A DNA stretch of 58,044 nucleotides, taken from assembly GCA_023388205.1 (NCBI GenBank), contig JAEWGS010000025.1, positions 1 to 58,044 on the forward strand, given 5' to 3'. This document shows positions 33,493 to 42,125 of the stretch, one piece after another. This DNA comes from Bacillota bacterium. GTDB taxonomy: Bacteria > Bacillota > Clostridia > Saccharofermentanales > Fastidiosipilaceae. Numbering within the stretch: position 1 is the stretch's first letter; the number at the start of each line of letters is the position of its first letter. Below the pieces are notes generated by a model. It made no database searches. It was given only the letters and a program-made list of their open reading frames with translations, and was not told the DNA's origin. The position numbers were made by a program, and so were the translations under genes.

Positions 33493-33566
33493 TTTATATC
33501 CCTTCAGTCCTAATGAACTGTTCGGTTCTAATGTGATGTGTCCGCAGACATGGCCCCACTGCGGAC
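33493..33566 (-). promoter_or_regulatory. Putative ygeW promoter with upstream inverted repeat
   Basis: On the minus strand TATAAA (33498-33493) is a -10 candidate without a good -35. Upstream, GTCCGCAG (33540-33547) and CTGCGGAC (33559-33566) form a perfect 8-11-8 inverted repeat. This layout would suit an activator. It could alternatively be the end of the regulator gene's transcript, but no T run follows. Confidence 0.4.
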
Positions 33567-33591
33567 GGCTTTGAGCGTCAATTCATTTCAT

Positions 33592-34503
33592 CTATTTCGA
33601 TAAAACTTCTTCCAGCTCAACCATTGCTTTCGCAGGATCTTCGGGCGCTTCAATCGAATCATGAAGGAGCTCTGGCGCATCTTCTTTTGTCGCCAAGTGC
33701 TGTATGCGGGTCTCTGAAGTTGGCCTCAAAGCACCGGTCGTCCGATCGCGTTCTTTGGCCTGTTCTTCTTGCCACTTCGCGGCCTTTTTTCGACCTGTCA
33801 TGTGTAAGTCGTGGCGTCTCTTATGTTTCGCCTGAGATTGAACAATCTGCTCAACTTCTTTGATATAGCGATAGATCGACTGCTGCGACATATTCAAAAG
33901 CTCAGATACGCGACTGACCGTGCCCTTGAATTGAAACAGCTTCAATTCATATAACTGCCGAATCGGATTCAAAGGATTGGTTAATTGCGTCAAAGGCACA
34001 TTGCGATCCCAGTAGAGAATCACCTGGCGCACCATCGTATCCACAAGCTCATCCAAAGGTTGTGCGACGAACTCCGTCGTCGCTTCCTTCTTCTGTTCTT
34101 CAAAGCCGTAAAGGAGATGCGTGCTGACGAAGTCCCGGTAGTGCATCAATTCCGTCATATCGTAGTTCAGACACAAAAGACCGCAAAGCTCACCTTGCCA
34201 CTTGAGGTAATAGGTCGAGGCACGCATTAACTTGCGATCCTGTTCATTCACTAATAGATAATTCGAAATATAATCCGTCTTGCGCCAATCCTCACGCATG
34301 ATTTTCTTGAGCATATAGCCCGAAATCACTTCACCCTTTTGCCGGCCTGAAATCTCGCCGTTCAGAATGTAGAGGATCTCACTTTCGCCATCGTAATAAT
34401 CGCGCAACAAGACTTCGCAGTTTGGTCCTGTCACCTCAGCGAGGTAATCAGCAAGACTCACCTGCGTCATCAGCCACTCTCGTTTTTCTTCACGCGTTAA
34501 CAC
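33592..34503 (-). CDS. YheO/DauR-type PAS-HTH transcriptional regulator
   Basis: About 303 residues from GTG 34503, which has GAGGTG 6 bp upstream; the frame opens at TTG 34521. The N-terminal YheO-like PAS domain (about 10-120) includes GPNCEVLLRDY and the SGRQKGEVISGYMLKKI segment. The helix-turn-helix is near 205-235 (FKGTVSRVSELLNMSQQSIYRYIKEVE in outline). The last 70 residues are charged and low in structure, which is unusual for the family. Immediately upstream of the purine cluster and co-directional, it is the likely regulator of that cluster. The ligand is unknown. Confidence 0.8.
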   Translation of the reverse strand: MLTREEKREWLMTQVSLADYLAEVTGPNCEVLLRDYYDGESEILYILNGEISGRQKGEVISGYMLKKIMREDWRKTDYISNYLLVNEQDRKLMRASTYYLKWQGELCGLLCLNYDMTELMHYRDFVSTHLLYGFEEQKKEATTEFVAQPLDELVDTMVRQVILYWDRNVPLTQLTNPLNPIRQLYELKLFQFKGTVSRVSELLNMSQQSIYRYIKEVEQIVQSQAKHKRRHDLHMTGRKKAAKWQEEQAKERDRTTGALRPTSETRIQHLATKEDAPELLHDSIEAPEDPAKAMVELEEVLSK

Positions 34504-34532
34504 GAAAAGCACCTCAATCAATGGATGCCTTC

Positions 34533-34560
34533 ATAATAAAGAATTTTTTCCCAAGTTCAA
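34533..34560 (-). promoter_or_regulatory. Promoter of the YheO-type regulator gene
   Basis: On the minus strand TTGAAC (34560-34555) and TATTAT (34538-34533) are spaced 16 bp. A related copy (CTGAGTTTGGGA... CATAAAAT) lies just upstream at about 34563-34590, so the promoter region itself is a degenerate tandem duplication. Confidence 0.6.
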
Positions 34561-34727
34561 GACATTTTATGAAAAAAATCCCAAACTCAGGAACTTTTTC
34601 TTCTTATTTATAAAAAAGACTCGCTTTTTTCACTGCAGATTAACCAAAACACTGCCTCGCACTCGCTTGAGACACAACAAAATATTCGCTGCACAGGCGT
34701 CTCATCCTCAACTGCTCGAAAAGCAGC

Positions 34728-34792
34728 CATCGATCGGAATCAATCCTGAATCGGTCGGAATCAATCCTAAATCAGTCGAAATCAATCCGCCT
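34728..34792. repeat. Degenerate TCGGAATCAATCC tandem repeat
   Basis: Three or more imperfect copies of (A/G)TCGGAATCAATCCTGA (second at about 34753, third with TCGAAATCAATCC) abut just after the PP2C gene stop. The remaining gap 34600-34727 is AT-rich without recognisable features. Confidence 0.6.
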
Positions 34793-34794
34793 GA

Positions 34795-37272
34795 CTAGTG
34801 GCGCAACGCGGTCAACAAGAAATAGACCGCGGCAGCCAAGATGGCAAACAGCACGATCACCGTCAACGTGATCAGCGTTTCTTTGAGCCGATGTAAATGT
34901 GGACGCGCTTTGAAATACCCCGCATTCATCAAGGCTTCGCGCCCGTATCGCTTCATCGCACTGGGTGTCGGCCGTTCAAATCGTCGCCGCAAGCGACCAA
35001 TCGGCCCCGTTCCATAAAGTTCCGCGAAGAGCTCCTCATTTTGCTGCTGTCGCTGCCGCTTGAGCGCCTGGTTTCTCATCTGATAAAAACGGTCCAAATC
35101 ATCGGTCGTAATCGGCTGAGAAAAACGATCGGACAAGGTCAGCACTTGTTTCGCGCGCTTTTTGCTGCTCTCCCGAAACTTCTTGCGCTCTGGCTGGGCA
35201 ATATGACTCAGTCGCATCGTCGCCCCAGAATGCATCAGATCTTGTAACTCAAAGGTATTAAGTAAATTGCGCCGCTTTTTAATCGGAGCTAGGCGCCGTG
35301 TATGGGTGCTACCATCCCCTTCGTCCCCCTCTTGAATCTGCACGCTCAAAGGCCGTGTCTGTTCAAGATCTTCTTGCGCTTCGCCTTCTTGATCCTCATT
35401 TTCGTCTGCTGCAACATCTTCTTGGCTTTGCGGGGCATCGAATGACTGAAGCTCTTTTGAATTGCGTGCAGGAAGTTTTACGGTCGCCTCTAAATCAAAC
35501 TGAGCCTCTTGGGTCTCGTTTGATGCCTCACGTTCTTGTCCTTCAATGTCGCGCGTTTCAAAATGACGAGACCACTGCTCTTGCATCCAAAGCGTTTCAC
35601 GACTTCCGCCATAAATTCTGGCCGTCCGTTCAAAATCATTCTGTCCGCGCACGGGCCATTCAATTTTGATTGCATCCGTCTCCTTTTGGTCTCTGAGGTC
35701 ATCTGTCGGATGCGCTTTAAGTTGTGAAGATGCGATCGAGTTCCCCCAGTCCTGCCGCAATTGAGGCAAGGGATTCGTATCTGCATCTGGAAGTTCTTTC
35801 GTCACATCTTCCATGCCCTCTGGCGCTTTTAATGTCCCGTCTACGCGAGTTTTTTCACCCGCTTTAACATCCGTTCTGGCATCTGTTCTGGCGGCGTCCG
35901 CTTGGGCGACTGTTCTGGCGTCCGCTTGGGCACCCGTCATTGCATCATGCGCTACGCCCGTTTCTGCGCCAAGTTCCGCATCAAATTGCGCATCAAGTTC
36001 CGCATCAAGTTGCGCGCTAGATTTAAGGCCGCGTTTTTCGTTGCGATCAAATTCGCCTTCGCTTTTTTGCTCAACACTTTGTTCAACTTTTTCCGCAGCC
36101 TTCCTTTTCGCTGCCGCTTTCTTAGCTTTTACATCACGATCCTCCTCTTTGGATCGCTTGGCTTCACTTTGGTTTTGACCGTCCCCCAGCTGTTCGTTGC
36201 GCCTGGCTTCTTCCCTATCTTCTTCTCCTTCTTCGGACCGCGCTTCACTGCTCGATGGACACGACTCTGAAAACGTTTGGGCGGACGCATCTAATCTCTG
36301 ATGGACTTCATCCACTTTTGAATCAGACGTATTTTCTATTGTCTTTCGCAAAGGCTCCGCTTTTTTCCAAACAAAAGGTTCACTCTCGCTGAGCGCTTCT
36401 TCCGTGCGCATCGCTTCATCCAAAAGGCGCTGCAACGTCTGTTCATCTTGGCGCGTCAACAAAACGTCATCGACTTGTTCGACGTCAATCACAATCAAGG
36501 TGATATTGTCTTTGCCCCCCGCTAAAATCGCCGCTTGCACTAATTCTTCCGCCAAAGATCTCACATCGTGATGCGTCGCAATCAATGTCGCAATCTCTTG
36601 ATCATTCAGCATGTCTGAGAGGCCATCACTACACAATAAGAGTCGATCGCCCACTTGTAAGCGCTCTTCTTTGACAAAAAAAGGTTCAAGCCTTGCCTCG
36701 TGAGGAAAGATGCCCAAATGCCTCGTCAAAGCATGTCGTTCTGAATGCGTCGCGACAGCCTTCGCCTCAATCTCTCCCGCATCGGCCAACTCTTGAGCTC
36801 GCGTATGATCGTGCGTCAAAAGCCGCAAATCTCCATCTCGCCACAGATAGATGCGCGAATCGCCAAGGTGCACCGCCTGAAAACTTTGGTGCTGCAAATA
36901 CAGCGCTGAAAAAGTGGTGCCCATCCGCTGTCCCTGATGCTCACGAATTCTCGCACACACACGCTTATTCGCTTGACGCAAATAAGAAGCCATCAAGTCT
37001 TCAAAAGAAGCCTCCTGACGACGCAACAGATGGTTCTCAACCGTCGCCAAACCTGAAACAGCAATCCAACTCGCTTCTTCGCCAAAAGCTTCGCCCCCCA
37101 TGCCGTCACAAACCGCAAACAAAGCGCCGTCTGCAATTTTCGCCATAGGGCGCCAGTACGTGCTCAAACCGAGTTCATCCGTGCGGGTTTCCCCCGAAAT
37201 GTAGAGATGATCCTCATTGCTCTTTCGCACCGTACCAATTTCAGAAATCGCCAAAGCTTTGAATCGAATCAT
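34795..37272 (-). CDS. PP2C-family Ser/Thr phosphatase with a long acidic region and a C-terminal membrane anchor
   Basis: 825 residues, over three times the usual bacterial PrpC. The N-terminal 275 residues are a complete PP2C domain: SNEDHLYI, VCDGMGGEAFGEEAS, MGTTFSALYL, HLGDSRIYL, LLCSDGLSDML and GGKDNITLI, with all metal-binding Asp. Residues about 290-650 are low-complexity and charged, with AQxDAELDAQFDAEL-type and ADARTVAQADAAR-type repeats. A basic segment then precedes one transmembrane helix (LTVIVLFAILAAAVYFLL) ending 4 residues from the C-terminus, so the catalytic domain should face the cytoplasm. The start at ATG 37272 has GAGGTG and overlaps the preceding ORF (ATGA). No PASTA-type kinase gene is adjacent. 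Confidence 0.9.
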   Translation of the reverse strand: MIRFKALAISEIGTVRKSNEDHLYISGETRTDELGLSTYWRPMAKIADGALFAVCDGMGGEAFGEEASWIAVSGLATVENHLLRRQEASFEDLMASYLRQANKRVCARIREHQGQRMGTTFSALYLQHQSFQAVHLGDSRIYLWRDGDLRLLTHDHTRAQELADAGEIEAKAVATHSERHALTRHLGIFPHEARLEPFFVKEERLQVGDRLLLCSDGLSDMLNDQEIATLIATHHDVRSLAEELVQAAILAGGKDNITLIVIDVEQVDDVLLTRQDEQTLQRLLDEAMRTEEALSESEPFVWKKAEPLRKTIENTSDSKVDEVHQRLDASAQTFSESCPSSSEARSEEGEEDREEARRNEQLGDGQNQSEAKRSKEEDRDVKAKKAAAKRKAAEKVEQSVEQKSEGEFDRNEKRGLKSSAQLDAELDAQFDAELGAETGVAHDAMTGAQADARTVAQADAARTDARTDVKAGEKTRVDGTLKAPEGMEDVTKELPDADTNPLPQLRQDWGNSIASSQLKAHPTDDLRDQKETDAIKIEWPVRGQNDFERTARIYGGSRETLWMQEQWSRHFETRDIEGQEREASNETQEAQFDLEATVKLPARNSKELQSFDAPQSQEDVAADENEDQEGEAQEDLEQTRPLSVQIQEGDEGDGSTHTRRLAPIKKRRNLLNTFELQDLMHSGATMRLSHIAQPERKKFRESSKKRAKQVLTLSDRFSQPITTDDLDRFYQMRNQALKRQRQQQNEELFAELYGTGPIGRLRRRFERPTPSAMKRYGREALMNAGYFKARPHLHRLKETLITLTVIVLFAILAAAVYFLLTALRH

Positions 37273-37520
37273 GCGCACACCTCATTCGAAAAAGCACCGC
37301 GTTTTACATCTTCGGCGATCCCTCTGCCCGCAGGTCGGCGCAGCACCGCAGCCGCAACCACACTGTGCGCAGCCGAAAAAGAGGCGCCAGCCCCTTCTTC
37401 AAACCATAAATCTATGTTCTGCTTTGCCGCCACTTCATCCACCTGGCATCTCGCCCCTTCACGATCGGCTCGCAACAAGGTCCCCATCAGGGATGAAAGG
37501 CTCCCCGTTGACCGTTTCAT
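37269..37520 (-). CDS. Small ORF translationally coupled to the PP2C gene
   Basis: 83 residues from ATG 37520. The stop overlaps the PP2C start (ATGA), and the predicted promoter -10 (TGTGCTAAACT) ends only about 8 bp upstream, so the message would be nearly leaderless. An internal ATG at 37487 is another possible start. The segment WFEEGAGASFSAAHSVVAAAV resembles the C-terminal ERGxGETxxCGTGAxAAxVAA motif of diaminopimelate epimerase, but without its Cys and at a fraction of the length. It may be a remnant, a coupling peptide or a small unknown protein. Confidence 0.4.
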   Translation of the reverse strand: MKRSTGSLSSLMGTLLRADREGARCQVDEVAAKQNIDLWFEEGAGASFSAAHSVVAAAVLRRPAGRGIAEDVKRGAFSNEVCA

Positions 37521-37525
37521 CTTGT

Positions 37526-37609
37526 TCAGTTTAGCACAGCCCTTTTGCCGCACTTTCACATACAAAAGGAGGACGAAATCTTAAGCGCTCCGCCCCTGTG
37601 CTAAACTGA
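37526..37609. promoter_or_regulatory. Divergent promoters embedded in a 14-bp inverted repeat
   Basis: TCAGTTTAGCACAG (37526-37539) and CTGTGCTAAACTGA (37596-37609) are exact reverse complements 56 bp apart. Each arm contains an extended -10 (TGCTAAACT), one facing the PP2C unit and one facing murC. A stray AAAAGGAGG at about 37563-37571 (+) has no start codon after it. The arms could also be two half-sites of one regulator. Confidence 0.5.
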
Positions 37610-37684
37610 GTCTTTCAATTCACATTCGGCAACGCATGAAAGGCCCTTTCGCCACCCACAGCTTGACCCGATAAAGAACCGAAG

Positions 37685-37760
37685 CGGACCAGCATTGGAC
37701 CGACATTTGGACCAACATCGGACCAGCATTTGAACCAGCATTGGACCCGCGTTAAACCAA
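37685..37760. repeat. GGACCAGCATTT-type tandem repeat in the murC leader
   Basis: About six imperfect copies of an 11-13-bp unit (GGACCAGCATT, GGACCGACATTT, GGACCAACATC, GGACCAGCATTT, GAACCAGCATT, GGACCCGCG) lie between the promoter and murC. Confidence 0.7.
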
Positions 37761-37827
37761 CATAAAACAAAACTAAAACGACACAACGAGAAGCGCATCA
37801 TCCATGCGACAAAAGGAGCATTCAACT

Positions 37828-39309
37828 ATGGCAGAACATGCCCACATCAAAGCCCTCAGCGACCTTCAAAAAGGAGCGCGCATCTACTTTATTGGCATCG
37901 GAGGCATCAGTATGGGCGGCCTAGCGATCATGGCCGCTCGCCTGGGCTTTCACGTTGCAGGCAGTGACCCGCACGAATCCGAAAGAACCCGAAAGCTCAG
38001 CGCCCAAGGCATCATCGTGCACACCCAGCACCACCCCGACTGGATCGATGACTTTGCCCCAGACCTCATTGTCTACACCGCCGCGATCCCCTATTGGAAT
38101 GTTGAGCTGAGTCGTGCACGCGACTTGGGGATTCGCTGTGTCGACCGCTCCGTCTTTCTCGGCTGGCTGACCCGCTCTTACGACCATGTCATCAACGTTG
38201 CGGGAACCCACGGCAAAACAACGACGACCGCTATGATTTCGACAATCCTCATTCAGGCGCGCCGCAACCCTACGGTGCATCTCGGCGCAGAGTTTGCCGA
38301 CTTTGATCATTCGACGGTGCGTACGGGCACCCCTGGAGATCTGCTCATTTCCGAAGCTTGTGAGTACAAAAATTCCCTGCTCAATTTTCACTCGACGACA
38401 GCAGTTTTACTCAACATTGACCGCGATCATATGGACTTTTTCCCCGATATGGACGCGCTGATCGACACTTTTGCCCAATTTGCGGCGGAACTCCCGGCTG
38501 GCGGTCATTTTATTTATCCTTTTTCAGGCCCTTATATTCAAGACTGTTTATTAAAGATCAAAGCGCTCCGCGAAGGAGAGCGTTCTGGCTCGATCCGCGC
38601 CTTGAGTTTTGGCCTCATCGATGACAGCTGGAACGACAAAGATCTGCCCGCAGCCTGTGCCGCCCACCAAATTCCTGACTATGCCGCTAAAGATCTTCAC
38701 TTCGTAGATGGGCATCCCCACTTTAATGTGTATCGCAAAGGTCAGTTTTACACTTCGATTCAGCTGTCTGTTCCAGGTGAACACAACGTGCTCAATGCCC
38801 TTGCGGCGCTTGCCGCCTCAGACCTCAACGGCGCAACACCACAAGATTGCCAAGAAGGCCTTTCGCATTTCAAAGGCACCGAAGGCCGCTTTACCGTGCG
38901 GGGAACGTTCCAGGGCGCTACAGTCGTATGTGATTATGCCCATCACCCCACCTCCACGCGCGTCACACTCGAAGCGGCGAAAAAAATGACGCAGGGTCAC
39001 ATCTGGGTCGTGTATCAGCCCCTGACTTTTTCTCGCGTCAAAGTCCTCTTCCAAGAGTATGTCGATGCACTCAAAGACTGCGAGCAAGTGCTTTTTTATG
39101 AGATCTTCTCCGATCGCGAAAGTGATAGCCTCGGCATGAGTTCGCGTCAACTGGTTCAGGCGATCAATGCCTGTGGCGGCCACGCGCTTTTCATGGAGAC
39201 TTTTGCCGACATTTACGCACAGCTCAAGACTTTGGCGGGACCTGGAGATATCATCCTCTTCCTCGGACCGGAGCAGGTGCGCTCATTTGCCGCAAAACTG
39301 CTTGAATAA
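37828..39309 (+). CDS. murC: UDP-N-acetylmuramate--L-alanine ligase
   Basis: 493 residues from ATG 37828, which follows AAAGGAG; the ORF opens 8 codons earlier. It adds L-alanine to UDP-MurNAc in peptidoglycan synthesis in the cytoplasm. IYFIGIGGISMGGLA and VAGSDPHES form the nucleotide-sugar domain, NVAGTHGKTTTTAM is the ATP loop, SEACEYKNSLLNF and the DYAHHPTS motif of the C-terminal domain are conserved. It is about 30 residues longer than typical. It stands apart from a dcw cluster. Confidence 0.94.
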   Translation: MAEHAHIKALSDLQKGARIYFIGIGGISMGGLAIMAARLGFHVAGSDPHESERTRKLSAQGIIVHTQHHPDWIDDFAPDLIVYTAAIPYWNVELSRARDLGIRCVDRSVFLGWLTRSYDHVINVAGTHGKTTTTAMISTILIQARRNPTVHLGAEFADFDHSTVRTGTPGDLLISEACEYKNSLLNFHSTTAVLLNIDRDHMDFFPDMDALIDTFAQFAAELPAGGHFIYPFSGPYIQDCLLKIKALREGERSGSIRALSFGLIDDSWNDKDLPAACAAHQIPDYAAKDLHFVDGHPHFNVYRKGQFYTSIQLSVPGEHNVLNALAALAASDLNGATPQDCQEGLSHFKGTEGRFTVRGTFQGATVVCDYAHHPTSTRVTLEAAKKMTQGHIWVVYQPLTFSRVKVLFQEYVDALKDCEQVLFYEIFSDRESDSLGMSSRQLVQAINACGGHALFMETFADIYAQLKTLAGPGDIILFLGPEQVRSFAAKLLE

Positions 39310-39350
39310 ATGTCTTGATCTTCCAGCTTGTTTTTCATGTTTGTCATATC

Positions 39351-39382
39351 AAAAAAGCGAAGCGCTCAGGCTTCGCTTTTTC
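39351..39382. terminator. Bidirectional intrinsic terminator between murC and malQ
   Basis: AAAAAAGCGAAGC pairs with GCTTCGCTTTTT around a 6-base loop; it gives A/T tails in both directions between the convergent genes. Confidence 0.9.
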
Positions 39383-39389
39383 TTTGAGC

Positions 39390-40934
39390 TCAATCGCGCG
39401 CCTCTTTTTTGAAACGATCATAAAGCTGCAGCTGTTTTTTCCAGTCAGGCGCCGCCTCTTCGAGTCGCTTTTGATCCGCTTCACTCATGCGCCAGGTCCA
39501 GTTATTCGCTGCCGTTGACGGCGTATTTATTCTCGCCTCTGAGCCATAATCCAAAAGATCTTGCACCGGAAAAATCACCCGATCAGCTACGCTCATCAAA
39601 AGGGTACGACGCATCCGGTCAAGCAATTCCAGTTCTTCTTTTAAGCCCAAATAAGCGCTTGCCATCTGCCTTGCTTCTTCTGGGGCGCTTTCAAACCAGC
39701 CGAGGCTCGTATCATTGTCATGCGTCCCCGTGTAGGCCACGCAGTGGCGCTCGTACTCATGAGGCAAGTAGCCTCCACCTGTATCTCTAGGGTCAAAGGC
39801 CATCTGTAAAACTTTCATCCCAGGGAAACCTGTCCCACTTAGCAAATCGCGTACGCCTTGCGTCAAAAAGCCGAGATCTTCTGCGATGAGCGGCAAAGAG
39901 CCCATAGTGCTTTCGATCGTCTTAAAAAACGCTAAGCCCGGACCTTGTTCCCAATGACCTTGCGCCGCAGATGAAGCGCCATACGGAATGGCGAAAAAGG
40001 CCTCAAAGCCCCGGAAGTGATCTATTCTCAGCACATCGACACGGGCGAGTTGCGCTTTGATTCGAGCTTGCCACCAACTGTAGTTTTCCTGCCGATGTCG
40101 CGCCCAGTCAAAAAGTGGATTTCCCCAAACTTGCCCAATTGGCGAAAAGCCATCCGGCGGCACGCCCGAAATCCATTCGGGACGTCCTGTTTCATCGAGC
40201 GCAAACAAGTCTTGTCGCGCCCACACATCCGCCGAATCGTAGGCACAATAAATCGGCAAATCCCCAATGATTTCAAGCTCGAGCTCATGCGCCAGTTCGC
40301 GGAGTTTGGACCACTGCGTCTCGAACCAAAACTGCAGGATCAATTGAATGAAATATGCCTCTTGATGCGCTGCTTGAAAAGCAGCCAAAGCTTCTGGATC
40401 GCGCAGACGTAAAGGCGCATCCCAATCCGTCCATGCCCGTCCATTCTGCGCTTTTTTGATCGCCATAAAGAGGGCGTAATCGCGCAGTTCCTCGGGCGCT
40501 TCCTGAAGCCAATCCAGAAGGGCTTGCTGCGGCTCAGATAACGGACTCGCCCCCTTTTTTTGATGAAGGGAAGCGAACACGCGCTGCGCAGCTTGCTCTA
40601 AAAGCTTCAGTCGCTCACGATAAAGCAAGTCGTAACGAACCGGCCCTTCTTTGGGCAAACGATTGAGCGCATCAAGCGTAGGCACATCAATCCAGCCTTC
40701 TAAAAACAGATCATCCACATCGATCCAATATGGATTCCCCGCAAAAGAAGAAAAGGATTGGTAAGGGGAGTCGCCGTAGCCCGTCGGCCCCATCGGCAGG
40801 ATCTGCCACAAGCAAAAGCCCGCCGCTTTGAGCCATTTGAGGAAGCGCCTCGCAGGCGCACCCATGCTTCCCATCCCCGAACTTGAGGGCAAGGCGCTGA
40901 GCGGCAAAAGAACGCCTGCCTGTCTATTCCCCAT
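39390..40934 (-). CDS. malQ: 4-alpha-glucanotransferase (amylomaltase, GH77)
   Basis: 514 residues. It disproportionates malto-oligosaccharides in the cytoplasm. RQAGVLLPLSALPSSSGMG, WQILPMGPTGYGDSPYQSFSSFAGNP (in outline), the region VDVLRIDHFRGFEAFF with the nucleophile Asp, LIAEDLGFLT with the acid/base Glu, and YTGTHDNDT with the third carboxylate are all present. The start has AAAGGAGG at good spacing. It lies downstream of the LacI-ABC unit on the same strand, and with the GH13 amylase it would process imported or stored alpha-glucans. Confidence 0.96.
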   Translation of the reverse strand: MGNRQAGVLLPLSALPSSSGMGSMGAPARRFLKWLKAAGFCLWQILPMGPTGYGDSPYQSFSSFAGNPYWIDVDDLFLEGWIDVPTLDALNRLPKEGPVRYDLLYRERLKLLEQAAQRVFASLHQKKGASPLSEPQQALLDWLQEAPEELRDYALFMAIKKAQNGRAWTDWDAPLRLRDPEALAAFQAAHQEAYFIQLILQFWFETQWSKLRELAHELELEIIGDLPIYCAYDSADVWARQDLFALDETGRPEWISGVPPDGFSPIGQVWGNPLFDWARHRQENYSWWQARIKAQLARVDVLRIDHFRGFEAFFAIPYGASSAAQGHWEQGPGLAFFKTIESTMGSLPLIAEDLGFLTQGVRDLLSGTGFPGMKVLQMAFDPRDTGGGYLPHEYERHCVAYTGTHDNDTSLGWFESAPEEARQMASAYLGLKEELELLDRMRRTLLMSVADRVIFPVQDLLDYGSEARINTPSTAANNWTWRMSEADQKRLEEAAPDWKKQLQLYDRFKKEARD

Positions 40935-40990
40935 GTCAGAGCCTCCTTTTATCTTTTGAAGTTCAAAAATATCCTCGTGCGCTGTCGAAA

Positions 40991-41010
40991 TGAATCATGC
41001 GCTTGATTCA
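40991..41010. other. TGAATCA inverted repeat between lacI-type gene and malQ
   Basis: TGAATCA (40991-40997) and TGATTCA (41004-41010), 6 bp apart, lie 31 bp after the LacI stop and 57 bp before malQ. No T run follows on the minus strand, so an operator or weak hairpin is possible. Confidence 0.3.
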
Positions 41011-41040
41011 CTGCGCCACTCATCCAACGACGTCGCCAAG

Positions 41041-42123
41041 TTAATTGAGCTTTTGCGCCAAAGACTTGCGGCGCATCTGACGCAAAGGTCGCAAAGTCTC
41101 TCCTTCTTGCCAGCTAAACGCAATCTTCGTATGGCGCCCTGGCCGCACAAATGGATCCCCCGCTAAGCGATCCAGCAAATCACCCACCGCTTGTTTCGCC
41201 AAAGCGCGTTCATCTTGGGCAATTGCGGTCAACCTCAAGCTGCCATAGCGACCAATTTGAATGCCGTCGAAACTGATCATCGATAGGTCCTCAGGCACTT
41301 TAAGATGTAGGTCATAAGCTTTTCTCAAGGCACCAAAAGCTAGGATATCCGCAAGAATAAACAGCGCTGTGCATTCAGGCTGCTCCTTTTGCAATCGCTC
41401 AAAGGTCTTCGCGCCTGCTTCCAAATTAAAGGGACAAGGATACCATCTCTGATTGGCGTCAAAAAGCAGGCCGCGCTCTGCAAAAGCGAGCTTTGCCCCT
41501 TGGAGGCGGGCCTTGGAAATCTGGCTCATCTCCTCGCTGCCTCCTAGGACACAGATCTCTCGATGCCCCGCATCAAAAAGCCTTGAAACGGCTGTTCGGG
41601 CGGCCTCCACATCATCGGTGCACACCGAATCCAATCCGCGCAATCCTAAGTCTTTGGCATCATTGGTCACCCAGACCGCCGGCTTCATCAAAGACTCAAA
41701 ATTCGCCTCGAAGCGGGCGCTGTCACCGCCAAGGAAGAGGAAGCCTTTGGGGCTTGCCAAACGCAAGATCCGGCCGGCTCGCTCCAACTCATCCTCTTCT
41801 TCTTGGACATAATGAACCGTCAAAATTTCGCCGACCTGGCAGAGCTCTTCGGCAATCGCTTCAATCAACGCGGCGTAGAACAGGTTGTGCGCACCTTTGG
41901 CCACCAAAGCAATGGGCTGAGGACCATTTTGCCGCATCTGTCTCGCCTTTTCATTGGGCTGAAATTCATGTTGCCGAATCACTTCTTCCACCCGTTCTCT
42001 CGTTTCAGCAGAAACATGATGTCCACCGTTTAGGACGCGAGAGACCGTTGCCACAGAACAGTCGGCTTCTTTAGCGATGTCGCGAATCGTCAATTTCAAA
42101 GTCTCAGGGTGATCGTTCACCAT
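41041..42123 (-). CDS. LacI-family transcriptional regulator
   Basis: 360 residues from ATG 42123, 2 bp after the permease stop with AAGGG upstream; the frame is open further into the permease gene. The N-terminal HTH is LTIRDIAKEADCSVATVSRVLNGG, followed by the hinge helix region RQMRQNGPQ and a periplasmic-binding-protein-like sugar domain. It is the last gene of the sugar ABC operon and is the likely controller of the TGAAAACGTTTTCA operator upstream of that operon. The ligand is unknown. Confidence 0.92.
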   Translation of the reverse strand: MVNDHPETLKLTIRDIAKEADCSVATVSRVLNGGHHVSAETRERVEEVIRQHEFQPNEKARQMRQNGPQPIALVAKGAHNLFYAALIEAIAEELCQVGEILTVHYVQEEEDELERAGRILRLASPKGFLFLGGDSARFEANFESLMKPAVWVTNDAKDLGLRGLDSVCTDDVEAARTAVSRLFDAGHREICVLGGSEEMSQISKARLQGAKLAFAERGLLFDANQRWYPCPFNLEAGAKTFERLQKEQPECTALFILADILAFGALRKAYDLHLKVPEDLSMISFDGIQIGRYGSLRLTAIAQDERALAKQAVGDLLDRLAGDPFVRPGRHTKIAFSWQEGETLRPLRQMRRKSLAQKLN

Positions 42124-42125
42124 AC

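Noticed and set aside
31319..33574. Long plus-strand ORFs opposite ygeY and ygeW
   Set aside because: They mirror conserved enzymes in codon-biased sequence and have no recognisable domains or start signals.
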